DNA of 64,000 nt from an uncultured Bacteroides sp. (GTDB taxonomy: Bacteria > Bacteroidota > Bacteroidia > Bacteroidales > Bacteroidaceae): contig CASENE010000108.1 in NCBI GenBank assembly GCA_949289265.1, positions 1 through 64,000 of the forward strand. The letters are read 5' to 3'. The first letter of the stretch is position 1. The number at the start of each line of letters is the position of its first letter. Made by a program: the position numbers and the translations under genes. The notes under the pieces are model-generated. The model searched no databases and was not told the DNA's origin. It was given only the letters and a program-made list of their open reading frames with translations. This document shows positions 1 through 8,852 of the stretch, one piece after another.

Positions 1-2
1 AT

Positions 3-467
3 CAACGAGAAACGCAATTCAAAATCTATCTTACTAATCCATCACTTAGGTGTGCATTGTTTCAACCTATCAGCGAGCAAGACAGTGAAATTGGAGATAT
101 GGTTGAAACTGCAGTTTATGCCCAATGGATTCCAAGACAAGGTGTATCTATTCGCTACGCTAACTGGAGAATAGGCAAACAGCAAGGCGAGGTCGATATC
201 GTAGGATTAAATATCGCACGTCAGAAACCAGATTGGGCTGTTGAGATAAAGTGGACAGATCGTTTCTTTGAGCATCCCAATGAATTGGTCTCACTTAAAT
301 ATTTCATGGAAAAAAACCAAATGAACTATGCACTTGTCACAAGTATCAGCAAAAGCGGAAGTAAAAAGATTGCTAATTTAACTTTGCAATTTATCCCGGT
401 GGCGTGTTATGCCTATATTGTAGGGGAAAATACAATGAACCATACAAAGGCATCATACGGTTTATAA
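3..467 (+). CDS. C-terminal part of a DUF4143-type AAA ATPase (5' end outside window)
   Basis: The reading frame is open from the window edge (first whole codon at position 3) to a TAA at 465-467, giving 154 residues of what must be a longer protein. The segment reading KIYLTNPSLRCALF, then GDMVETAVYAQW and GEVDIVG..AVEIKWTDR, resembles the C-terminal DUF4143 region of AAA ATPases common in Bacteroidetes, which has a PD-(D/E)XK-like core (here GEVDIV followed by EIKW). The ATPase domain would lie upstream and is not visible. The only in-frame start inside the window is a TTG at 57, which would remove the family-typical strand, so I treat the gene as 5'-truncated by the window. Base composition is much more AT-rich than the rest of the window, consistent with an acquired island. 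Confidence 0.65.
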   Translation, partial: QRETQFKIYLTNPSLRCALFQPISEQDSEIGDMVETAVYAQWIPRQGVSIRYANWRIGKQQGEVDIVGLNIARQKPDWAVEIKWTDRFFEHPNELVSLKYFMEKNQMNYALVTSISKSGSKKIANLTLQFIPVACYAYIVGENTMNHTKASYGL

Positions 468-756
468 CCTTCCGTTCAATAATAATCCAAATAAGTATAT
501 TCGAATACGCTTATTTGGATTTCCGACTGTATATGCCTTGTTATCATATACTTATATGAGAAAAATAAGAAATATGTGATACTACTTACATCCCTTAAAG
601 TGTTATTCTCCCTATTTTGTCTGCGTAAACAATGCGTAAACAAACTATTTCAGTTAGGGGGATTTAGTGAGTTTCACTGAGAGTAGCAAACCACATAATC
701 ATCTGATATTCAATAAAGACTAAAATCGTTGGCTAACGCAGAATATCATCTTATCG
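468..756. other. AT-rich non-coding island end
   Basis: No credible gene is visible. The stretch is AT-rich, unlike the GC-rich DNA after about 1 kb. It contains a short direct repeat (TGCGTAAACAA, twice near 620-645). Lying between a truncated island gene and a tRNA 3' fragment, it fits the terminal non-coding segment of an integrative element. Confidence 0.4.
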
Positions 757-800
757 TTCTCATAATCTGGAGGTCCCAGGTTCAAGCCCTGGCTGGTCCA
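757..800 (+). tRNA. 3' half of tRNA-Met (CAU), truncated: probable attachment-site scar
   Basis: The segment holds an anticodon loop CTCATAA with CAT at 761-763, the 3' anticodon-stem strand TCTGG, a variable region, a perfect 5-bp T-arm (CCAGG, TTCAAGC, CCTGG at 776-792), the 3' acceptor strand CTGGTCC and discriminator A800. The 5' half is absent: neither a GGACCAG acceptor strand nor a D-arm lies upstream, and the sequence before the anticodon loop does not pair with TCTGG. A tRNA 3' fragment at a sharp composition change is the usual trace left by a tyrosine recombinase that integrates at a tRNA 3' end. The intact gene would then lie at the other end of the island, outside the window. Confidence 0.7.
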
Positions 801-806
801 CTGATA

Positions 807-848
807 AACTCCTGTAAGTTAAAGGCTTATGGGAGTTTTCTTTTTATA
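807..848 (+). terminator. Terminator behind the tRNA fragment
   Basis: The arms AACTCC..TAAG and CTTA..GGAGTT enclose a short loop and are followed by a T-rich run (TTTTCTTTTTAT). It sits directly after the tRNA 3' end, where the native tRNA terminator is expected, which marks the DNA to the right as original chromosome. Confidence 0.7.
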
Positions 849-904
849 GGATAGTTTATGGATATTGACAGAAATGCGCCTGAAATCAGCTAATGTTGGT
901 CGAT

Positions 905-950
905 GGTTGTTCCCATAATCTGAAGCGTTCAGGTTCAAGCTCCCCCTAAG
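905..950 (+). other. Second, degenerate tRNA 3'-end-like fragment
   Basis: The sequence GTTCCCATAATCTG..AG..CAGGTTCAAGC repeats the pattern of the tRNA-Met fragment at 757-800 (anticodon loop, TCTG, CAGGTTCAAGC) with about 145 bp between them, but the T-arm and acceptor strands no longer pair. It may be the scar of an older insertion at the same tRNA. Confidence 0.4.
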
Positions 951-957
951 AACAGAA

Positions 958-1008
958 GGGATGCAAGGGCGGAGACAATGGCTCCGGACACCTTGCATCC
1001 CGTTTTTC
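958..1008. terminator. Nested hairpin terminator
   Basis: GGGATGCAAGG pairs perfectly with CCTTGCATCCC, and inside it CGGAG pairs with CTCCG. A run GTTTTTCTTTAT follows on the + strand. It lies between the tRNA remnants and the converging S41 protease gene and could stop transcription from both sides. Confidence 0.7.
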
Positions 1009-1096
1009 TTTATCAGCGCGCCTGCGGATGTCTGGCAGGCACAGGCCCCTCAGAAGGAACTGCCCAAAGGCTCATGACAGGGGCGCGGAAGAGGGC

Positions 1097-2947
1097 TCAG
1101 CGGAGGACAGGCGCCGCGTCCGCACGGGGCAACACGAGAGCGCCCTGCGGGCGACGCACGGGCAGCTGGGGCAGAGGACGGTCGAGCAACTGCACCCGTC
1201 GTCCGGACACGAGCGGCACGACCTTGGTGGCCACCGCAGGCGTGCCGACGCCCGTGATGTCGGCAATGGCGGCGGCGATGAGGTCGTCGTCTTCACCAAA
1301 GGGGGCGGAGGTATAGTCGTCGGCCGCGATGTCGGGCTGGATGCCGGTGGGCTCGATGGAATACTGGCGGGCGTTGTAAATCTGGAAGGTGATAGGCGCC
1401 AGCTCGTAGTCGTAGCCCTGGTCGTCCGTGAAGGCGACCACCTCCATGCCCACGTTCTTGCCTTCGGAGCGGGAGCCTACGGTCTGCACGTCCACGCCGA
1501 TGCCGCGCAGCGAGTTGATGACCGCCTCGCTGGCCGAAGCCGTGTAGGCGCTGGTCAGCACGTAGAGGCGCGACAGGCCCAGGCCGTAGGACGAGAGGTC
1601 GGCGCCGTCGTAATCGCCGTAATAGAAGGGCTCGGCAAAGAGCTTCGCCTGGCTGTCATACTGCAGGCCGGTCTCTTGGGACGTCAGTTCCACCCGGCCC
1701 ATGCGCTCGTCGTTGTAGCGGTAGTAGCTGAACACCTGCCCGTCGCTCCGGCTGCCGGCGATGAGGGTGGAGAGCATGTTGGCCGTCATCACGTGGCCGC
1801 CGCCGTTGTAGCGCAGGTCCAGAATGAGGTCGTCGACGCCCTGCGCCTTCAGGTCTTTCACGGCCGCCAGCAGCTCGTTGTCGTAGGCGGCATCGAAGGA
1901 CAGGTAGTGCAGGTATCCGATGCGCCGTCCGCCTGCCTCGAACACGTCGTGCGCCAGCACGGGGTTATAGTCCACGAGCGCGGCCGTCACGCGGTAGGGC
2001 TGCCCGTTCACTTCGTTCAGCCGCAGCGTGACGCTGCTGCCGTTCTGCGGGGCCATCAGTTCCATGTAGGCCGTTTCCCACTGGGTGATGTCGCCGCCGT
2101 CCAACTGGGCAATCAGGTCGCCGCGCTCCAGACCTGCCTCCTCGGCCGGCGAGCCGGGATAGAGGGCCTGTATCTGGAAGCCGTAGATGCCCAGGGGGAC
2201 ATAGTTCTCGTCCACGAAGCTGATGGGCTGCAGCATGGCGAATCCGTAACCGGGCGCCTGGGTCTTCTGCACCACGTCCCCGTGGTCAATCTCGCCCGCG
2301 GCGCGGGTGGATGCGGAGCGGCCTTGCGACAGCGTGCGCGTCACGTTGGAATAGAGATAGGCCTGCGTCGAGCCTTCGGCCACCTTGAAGTCCAGGGGTA
2401 TCTCGCCGGCCTGCCCCAGGCGGGTCAGGGTGCGGGTCAGGTAGTTGTCCGCGTCGGAGGCATAGGGGATGGACAGGTCGGCCGAAGTGACGGAGGCGCG
2501 GAAGGCTTCGTTCCACAGGTAGTAGGCCGAGAGGAACTCGGACATCACCTCGTTGGCCTCGCCCGCTGCCGTCGAACCGCCGCCCTGCGCGGCCTTCTGA
2601 ATGAGGACGAAGGTATCGTCCTTATATCCTTCGCCAAAGCTGAGGGTGATGATGGTGAAGCGTTGCTGGTCGGAGGTGTTGGGCTCCAGTTCGAGCTGCA
2701 GCACGGCCTCGCCCGCCGGGCCGCTGGGGGTAAGGATGCGGCACCAGGCCTCTTTGCTGCTGGCCGTCCAGGGCGCGGCGGCCTCGAAGGTATATTCGGC
2801 GGAGGTGTCTCCGGCCTCCAGCTTCTCTTCCGAAGTCCACGAGTATTGGATGACGCCTGCCACGTCGGGCACATTCTCTTCCTCCTGGCAGGAGGTGACA
2901 AACAGGGCTGCCAGCAGTAGCAACCACAAACATACGGAGTTTTTCAT
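1097..2947 (-). CDS. S41 (C-terminal processing type) serine protease lipoprotein with BACON-like and PDZ domains
   Basis: Predicted 616-residue lipoprotein: hydrophobic signal peptide with lipobox VTSC (Cys20), followed by QEEEN, which matches the acidic export signal described for surface lipoproteins of Bacteroidetes (inference). Residues about 30-120 look like a BACON/Ig-like domain (APWTASSKEAWCRI, TIITLSFGEGYKDD). A PDZ domain follows (GSPAEEAGLERGDLIAQLDG). The peptidase domain shows LILDLRYNGGG, the Ser motif SAYTASASEAV near residue 467 and the Lys motif EGKNVG, so the Ser-Lys dyad of the S41 family appears intact. The tail is Arg/Pro-rich. Substrate unknown. Transcribed alone from the promoter at 3070-3101. 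Confidence 0.9.
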   Translation of the reverse strand: MKNSVCLWLLLLAALFVTSCQEEENVPDVAGVIQYSWTSEEKLEAGDTSAEYTFEAAAPWTASSKEAWCRILTPSGPAGEAVLQLELEPNTSDQQRFTIITLSFGEGYKDDTFVLIQKAAQGGGSTAAGEANEVMSEFLSAYYLWNEAFRASVTSADLSIPYASDADNYLTRTLTRLGQAGEIPLDFKVAEGSTQAYLYSNVTRTLSQGRSASTRAAGEIDHGDVVQKTQAPGYGFAMLQPISFVDENYVPLGIYGFQIQALYPGSPAEEAGLERGDLIAQLDGGDITQWETAYMELMAPQNGSSVTLRLNEVNGQPYRVTAALVDYNPVLAHDVFEAGGRRIGYLHYLSFDAAYDNELLAAVKDLKAQGVDDLILDLRYNGGGHVMTANMLSTLIAGSRSDGQVFSYYRYNDERMGRVELTSQETGLQYDSQAKLFAEPFYYGDYDGADLSSYGLGLSRLYVLTSAYTASASEAVINSLRGIGVDVQTVGSRSEGKNVGMEVVAFTDDQGYDYELAPITFQIYNARQYSIEPTGIQPDIAADDYTSAPFGEDDDLIAAAIADITGVGTPAVATKVVPLVSGRRVQLLDRPLPQLPVRRPQGALVLPRADAAPVLR

Positions 2948-3069
2948 TGCGATGATAAGATATTAAAATGAATAAGATGGCCGTTCACAGTCCCGCCATC
3001 CGCCCCCTGCGTCCGCCGCGGGCCGTGCTGCCGGACGCAGGGTGGAGGCGACGTTTTGTCAACGGTTGG

Positions 3070-3101
3070 CAAATATAAGTATTATCCGTTCAGTTTCCAA
3101 A
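3070..3101 (-). promoter_or_regulatory. Bacteroides-type promoter of the S41 protease gene
   Basis: On the minus strand TTTG (3101-3098), exactly 20 nt, then TATATTTG (3077-3070): a full match to the Bacteroidetes primary-sigma consensus. The coding start is about 120 nt downstream. Confidence 0.7.
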
Positions 3102-3151
3102 CATCTCCGGTTTCTTTCTGCGCAAAACCGCGCGGGCCTCCCCGCCCCGCC

Positions 3152-3748
3152 TCAGCGCACGCCCCGCCGCCGCAGCAGCCAATGGCAGGCCAGCGCGAGC
3201 AGCACGCCCAGGGCCGCGCCCGCCAGCACGTCGGTGGGATAGTGCACGCCCTCGTTCATGCGCGACAGGCCCACCGCGCAGGCCCACAACGCCGCAGGCA
3301 CGACCACGTACCAACGGGGATAGCGGAGGCAGAGGGCCAGGGCGAGGGCAAAGGCCGTGGCCGTGTGGCCCGAGGGAAACGAGGGGTCGTCCGGCAGGCT
3401 GTAGGGATGGATGAGGTCGGGATAGGCCTCGAAGGGACGGGCGCGGTCTATCAGCAGCTTCAGCACGAAGCCCACAAGGAAGGTGACGGCCACGCTCAGG
3501 CCCGTGCAGAGGGCGTCCGCCAGCAGGCGGCGGTTGCGGCGCGCCCATCCGGCCAAGGCCAGCGCCAGGGGGACGACGACCACCACGAAGGGCTCGGAGT
3601 GCGACACCACGCTGTTGAAGGCCCGCACCAGCTCTCCCTCCCAGCCGTTGACGTGATGCACAATGTGGAAATCCCAGCCGGGCGCCCGGAGGGCCGACAG
3701 GAGCGGAAACGCCAGCGCGAGGCAGGCAAACAGTCTTTTCGTATCCAT
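3152..3748 (-). CDS. PAP2-family membrane phosphatase
   Basis: Predicted 198-residue integral membrane phosphatase of the PAP2 superfamily, which hydrolyses lipid phosphates or pyrophosphates (for example undecaprenyl or phosphatidylglycerol phosphate) at the membrane. The three-part active site is complete: KLLIDRARP, PSGHT, and SRMNEGVHYPTD (S-R-x5-H-x3-D). About five hydrophobic segments are visible. I start at the ATG at 3748 (MDTKRLF); an in-frame ATG six codons earlier is possible but would add only MVTYFN. Monocistronic, with a family C repeat upstream. Substrate cannot be told from sequence; lipid A or undecaprenyl-PP phosphatase are both possible. Confidence 0.85.
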   Translation of the reverse strand: MDTKRLFACLALAFPLLSALRAPGWDFHIVHHVNGWEGELVRAFNSVVSHSEPFVVVVVPLALALAGWARRNRRLLADALCTGLSVAVTFLVGFVLKLLIDRARPFEAYPDLIHPYSLPDDPSFPSGHTATAFALALALCLRYPRWYVVVPAALWACAVGLSRMNEGVHYPTDVLAGAALGVLLALACHWLLRRRGVR

Positions 3749-3789
3749 ATTAAAATAAGTAACCAATCATATCAGGTTTATACCATATT

Positions 3790-3930
3790 CAGACGCCAGC
3801 AGGAGTTAGAGGGAGTTATCGCTTCGCTCCAGGAGTTAGAAGCCCATACCTTTTGGATATCGCCGGGGCAACTATCGGCCTACAACTCCCTCTACCTCCC
3901 TGTAACTTCCTCCTACTACCAAAGATAGTA
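3790..3930. repeat. Intergenic repeat, family C (GGAGTTAGAGGGAGTTA type)
   Basis: Starts with AGGAGTTAGAGGGAGTTATCGCTTCGCTCC, written here as its parts AGGAGTTAGAGGG and AGTTATCGCTTCGCT, followed by a middle part (GATATCGCC..GGCAACTATCGGCC) and closing CAACTCCCTCTACCTCCC. The two ends are complementary in character, so the RNA could fold into a long imperfect hairpin. Other copies: 35593-35818, 57303-57415, 61650-61925. Confidence 0.8.
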
Positions 3931-4107
3931 TCAATTCATTGGGCACATCTGCTTAGTAGTAAATGTTACAGGCGCGCTCCGGGCGTATCGCCGGACACCG
4001 GGTGCAAACTTAACCAAAAAACGCGGAATAACCGCGCCCCTGCGCCCGCAATCTTTCGCGCGCCCCCTCCGGCAGGCCCTCCACGCCCCTCCGACAGGCC
4101 TCCCCAC

Positions 4108-4180
4108 CCCGCCGACCGGGCCTTATAGTCCCCGCCCGCTGGCGTTACTATCCCACCGACCGGGCATTATAACGCCCGGC
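4108..4180. repeat. Intergenic tandem repeat, family A (22-bp unit)
   Basis: Three units of the type CCGACCGGGC, TTA, TCCC(A) with a 22-bp period. The same unit recurs at ten other loci in this window (see finding). Confidence 0.75.
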
Positions 4181-4272
4181 CGGGCCCGCTTCTCCCCCCG
4201 CCCCGGCGGCCGCCGGCGGAAGCGAACGGCGGGGCGAAAGCGCGGCGGCGGCTGAATTATTTGCTTAATCGC

Positions 4273-4303
4273 TTGTTTGATAAAGGTTTTTCCTATATTT
4301 TTG
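4273..4303 (+). promoter_or_regulatory. Candidate promoter of the fumarate reductase operon
   Basis: TTG (4273-4275), 20 nt, TATTTTTG (4296-4303), matching the Bacteroidetes TTTG/TAnnTTTG pattern with the correct spacing. About 70 nt of leader precede the frdC start. Confidence 0.55.
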
Positions 4304-4375
4304 CAGGAAAATAGCAGAACCAGCCCGTCGAAAGACATTCACTAAACATTTTAAATAACTTTAATTCAATCATTT

Positions 4376-5065
4376 ATGTGGTTAAGTAATTCATCTGTAG
4401 GAAGGAAAGTGGTGATGAGCGTTACCGGCATCGCCCTTGTCCTGTTTCTGACGTTTCACATGGCGATGAACCTGGTTGCGCTCGTATCGGCCAACGGGTA
4501 CAACGCCGTCTGTGAGTTCTTGGGAGCAAACTGGTATGCGGTGGCCGCCACGCTGGCTCTGGCCGTGCTGTTCGTCATCCACATCATCTACGCCTTCTGG
4601 CTGACGATGCAGAACCGCCGCGCGCGCGGCACCGAACACTACGCCGTGACCGACCGCCGCAAGGAAGTGGAATGGGCCTCGCAGAACATGCTGGTGCTGG
4701 GCCTGATCGTCATCCTGGGCTTGGTTCTGCACCTGGTCAACTTCTGGTCCAACATGATGCTGCCCGAACTGATGCACGGCATGGGCATGCACGCCGACAC
4801 GCTGACCCTGGCCTATGCCGCCGACGGTATCTATCACATCGAGCGCACGTTCTCCAACCCCGTGTACGTAGTGCTCTACCTCGTCTGGCTGGCCGCCCTG
4901 TGGTTCCACCTGACGCACGGCTTCTGGAGCTCTATGCAGACCCTGGGCTGGAACAACAAGGTTTGGATCAGCCGCTGGAAGTGCATCTCCAACATCTACG
5001 CTACCATCGTGGCCGTGTGCTTCGCCTTGGTAGTCGTCGTGTTCTACATCAAATCACTCATCTAA
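4376..5065 (+). CDS. frdC: Succinate dehydrogenase/fumarate reductase cytochrome b subunit
   Basis: Membrane anchor (229 aa) of the type B menaquinol:fumarate reductase/succinate dehydrogenase. Five hydrophobic segments are visible, with histidines in or near them (His28 in FLTFHMAMN, VIHIIYAFW, LHLVNFW, YHIERTF, LWFHLTHGFW) that suit ligation of two b haems, as in the Wolinella-type single-subunit anchor. It starts the operon frdC-frdA-frdB; the gap to frdA is 123 bp and contains short GTTAACAAG repeats. In Bacteroides this enzyme serves as the terminal fumarate reductase of the succinate pathway. The symbol sdhC would be equally defensible. Confidence 0.93.
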   Translation: MWLSNSSVGRKVVMSVTGIALVLFLTFHMAMNLVALVSANGYNAVCEFLGANWYAVAATLALAVLFVIHIIYAFWLTMQNRRARGTEHYAVTDRRKEVEWASQNMLVLGLIVILGLVLHLVNFWSNMMLPELMHGMGMHADTLTLAYAADGIYHIERTFSNPVYVVLYLVWLAALWFHLTHGFWSSMQTLGWNNKVWISRWKCISNIYATIVAVCFALVVVVFYIKSLI

Positions 5066-5175
5066 TCAGTTAACAAGAAACGAGCAATCAGTTAACAAGA
5101 AACGAGCGGACCAGTCAACCTGGCAACCAGCCTGCAAGGGGGAATCCTCGTTAACCGACATCCTCGTCAACTAAA
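5066..5175. repeat. Family E-like short direct repeats between frdC and frdA
   Basis: Two adjacent copies of AATCAGTTAACAAGAAACGA (near 5065-5105), then related pieces (CAGTCAACCTGGCAA, CTCGTTAACC, CTCGTCAACTAAAAA). The second part is partly complementary to the first, so a hairpin could form inside the frd transcript. Similar sequence recurs at 18828-18870, 24150-24310, 38345-38425 and 54010-54080. Confidence 0.6.
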
Positions 5176-5188
5176 AAGGAATAAGACT

Positions 5189-7135
<1,947 letters not shown>

Positions 7136-7169
7136 CCGGGAAGTTGAACCAAATTAAAGAACTAAAGAC

Positions 7170-7925
7170 ATGGATAAAAATATAAGTTTCACCCTTAAAG
7201 TATGGCGTCAGAAAGGCCCGAAGGCACAAGGCGCATTTGAAACCTACGAAATGAAGGACATCCCGGGCGACACGTCGTTCCTGGAAATGATGGATATCCT
7301 GAACGAACAACTCATCAGCGAGGGCAAGGAGCCCGTGGTGTTCGACCACGACTGCCGCGAGGGTATCTGCGGCATGTGCTCGCTCTACATCAACGGACAC
7401 CCGCATGGCCCCGCACAGGGCGCCACGACGTGCCAGATCTACATGCGCCGCTTCAACGACGGCGACGTCATCACCGTAGAGCCCTGGCGTTCGGCCGGCT
7501 TCCCCGTCATCAAGGACCTGATGGTAGACCGCACGGCTTATGACAAAATCATGCAGGCCGGAGGCTACGTCAGCGTCAACACGGGCGCCCCGCAGGATGC
7601 CAACGCCATCCTCATCCCCAAGACCATTGCCGACGAAGCCATGGACGCTGCCAGCTGCATCGGCTGCGGCGCCTGCGTGGCCGCCTGCAAGAACGGTTCG
7701 GCCATGCTGTTCGTATCGGCCAAGGTCAGCCAGCTCAACCTCCTGCCGCAAGGCAAGCCCGAGGCGCTGCGCCGCGCCAAAGCCATGCTGAGCAAGATGG
7801 ACGAACTGGGCTTCGGCAACTGCACCAACACCCGCGCCTGCGAGGCCGAGTGTCCCAAGAACGTGTCCATCAGCAACATCGCGCGCCTGAACCGCGACTT
7901 CATCCGCGCCAAGCTGAAGGATTAA
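7170..7925 (+). CDS. frdB: Fumarate reductase/succinate dehydrogenase iron-sulfur subunit
   Basis: Electron-transfer subunit, 251 aa. The N-terminal half is a plant-type 2Fe-2S domain ([12 protein letters not shown] with a fourth Cys in ATTCQIY). The C-terminal half has [14 protein letters not shown] and [17 protein letters not shown] for the 4Fe-4S and 3Fe-4S centres. It passes electrons between the FAD in FrdA and the quinone/haem part in FrdC. Last gene of the operon, with a terminator directly after. Confidence 0.96.
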   Translation: MDKNISFTLKVWRQKGPKAQGAFETYEMKDIPGDTSFLEMMDILNEQLISEGKEPVVFDHDCREGICGMCSLYINGHPHGPAQGATTCQIYMRRFNDGDVITVEPWRSAGFPVIKDLMVDRTAYDKIMQAGGYVSVNTGAPQDANAILIPKTIADEAMDAASCIGCGACVAACKNGSAMLFVSAKVSQLNLLPQGKPEALRRAKAMLSKMDELGFGNCTNTRACEAECPKNVSISNIARLNRDFIRAKLKD

Positions 7926-7957
7926 GCCGACTCCTTTCTACATTTGATTAATATCAA

Positions 7958-8012
7958 CAGGAACCCTCTCCACACCGGGCTTGCCCGGCGGAGGGGGTTC
8001 TTCCTTTTTCTG
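7958..8012 (+). terminator. Terminator of the frdCAB operon
   Basis: GAACCC, TCTCC, CGGG pair with CCCG, GGAGG, GGGTTC around a short loop, followed by CTTCCTTTTTC. It lies 35 bp after the frdB stop. Confidence 0.75.
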
Positions 8013-8123
8013 CATGGAGCGGAGAAACTGTCAGCAAACGCCCCGTTTTTCTTTCACTTTGTGTTAATACGGGACGCAATACGTTTAAAAACCCTTAAAG
8101 CTGGAATAAAAATACAGGAAAAG

Positions 8124-8155
8124 CTTGCACAGAATGGGAGGAACCCGTATCTTCG
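8124..8155 (+). promoter_or_regulatory. Promoter of a candidate short RNA
   Basis: CTTG (8124-8127), 20 nt, TATCTTCG (8148-8155): Bacteroidetes promoter pattern with one mismatch in the -7 box. The start point would be near 8160. Confidence 0.6.
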
Positions 8156-8159
8156 CGTC

Positions 8160-8230
8160 GTGATTTTTTTCATAGTATTAGATTTAAGGTTAACAAAGGT
8201 ATGGGCTCGGCGGAGCCCATTTTTTTTTGC
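8160..8230 (+). ncRNA. Candidate small RNA ending in a strong terminator
   Basis: A promoter-like element (8124-8155) is followed after about 70 nt by a perfect 8-bp GC-rich stem ATGGGCTC/GAGCCCAT with a GGCG loop and nine T (8201-8229). The intervening leader is AT-rich and has no start codon with a useful frame. No gene lies between promoter and terminator, so a short non-coding transcript is the simplest reading. From memory, similar AT-rich leaders ending in a terminator occur in other Bacteroidales; I cannot name a family. Confidence 0.5.
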
Positions 8231-8270
8231 CCCAACCCCAAAGGGCCTGACGCCCAGCCTCCTATCCCCG

Positions 8271-8382
8271 CCGACCGGGCATTACTATTCCACCGACCGG
8301 GCATTACTGTCCCACCGACCGGGCGTTACTACGCCAGTCGGCGGGCCTTACTACGCCAGCCGGCGGGCCTTACTACGCCAAG
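8271..8382. repeat. Intergenic tandem repeat, family A, five units
   Basis: The clearest array: five successive 22-bp units. Three begin CCGACCGGGC and two GTCGGCGGGC/GCCGGCGGGC; all have a TTACT core and end TCCA, CCCA or GCCA. There is no spacer between units. Confidence 0.85.
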
Positions 8383-8409
8383 GACGCGCCGGAGGGGTGG
8401 CTGCCATCC

Positions 8410-8715
8410 ATTTCGGAGGTGTGTCACCATAGATGTTGGTATCCATTTCCCCTCCTTCGGGAAGGAGGGGTGCCAACGGCGGGGTGGTAGGTAAGAAATA
8501 AAATCTTATAGGTAAACTGATGATAGTTCGCTACCACCTCCCCCTTCGGGTACTCCTCCTCCCCGGAGGAGGAGAATCAGGTTGCCACTATGCGTCTCGA
8601 CACACCCTCTGCCCAACGGGCGGGGCGGCAGTAAGAAATAGGGAACCGATATATAAGCCAATGACAAGTCGCTACCACCTCCCCCCCTTCGGGCAACGGG
8701 TGCGTCAAAAACCGA
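8410..8715. repeat. Intergenic repeat, family B (reverse orientation), one full and one partial copy
   Basis: A full copy at about 8410-8590 reads TATCCATTTCCCCTCC..GGAGGGGTGCC..GGGGTGGTAGGTAAGAAAT, a variable AT-rich centre, then CGCTACCACCTCCCCC..GGGTACTCCTCC..GGAGGAGGAGAAT. A shorter, diverged copy follows to about 8715. The two arms are internally palindromic and complementary to each other (GGTGGTAG/CTACCACC). Confidence 0.8.
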
Positions 8716-8737
8716 TGAACGCTTTCAAAACATGACG

Positions 8738-8816
8738 TATCAGGCGCGGATTCCGCGGAATAACGCGGATTGAATCAGCTTAATCCGTGAAATCCGCGTA
8801 ATCCGCGCCTAAAAGA
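8738..8816. repeat. Inverted repeat, family F (GCGGATT type)
   Basis: GGCGCGGATT..CGCGGAATAACGCGGATT on the left pairs with AATCCGTGAAATCCGCG..AATCCGCGCC on the right. It lies just past the 3' end of dusB, where it could act as a bidirectional terminator or stabilising hairpin. A related element is at 58770-58890. Confidence 0.75.
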
Positions 8817-8852
8817 AACATTCAGAGAGGATACATCCCGCGAAGTCCGTCG

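Noticed and set aside
757-800. Functional tRNA-Met gene
   Set aside because: The 5' half (acceptor, D-arm, 5' anticodon stem) is missing upstream, so only a fragment exists.
978-1316. Short Arg-rich frame after the terminator
   Set aside because: It overlaps the 3' end of the well-supported S41 protease on the other strand and has no family features.
4123-4338. Small frames made of family A and B repeats (here and at 7944-8735, 27193-27421, 39271-39456, 43946-44149, 48842-49207, 53796-53990)
   Set aside because: They translate repeat units in rotating frames, have no conserved peptide and no start context.
8271-8382. CRISPR array
   Set aside because: The 22-bp units are directly adjacent with no spacers, and no cas genes are present.
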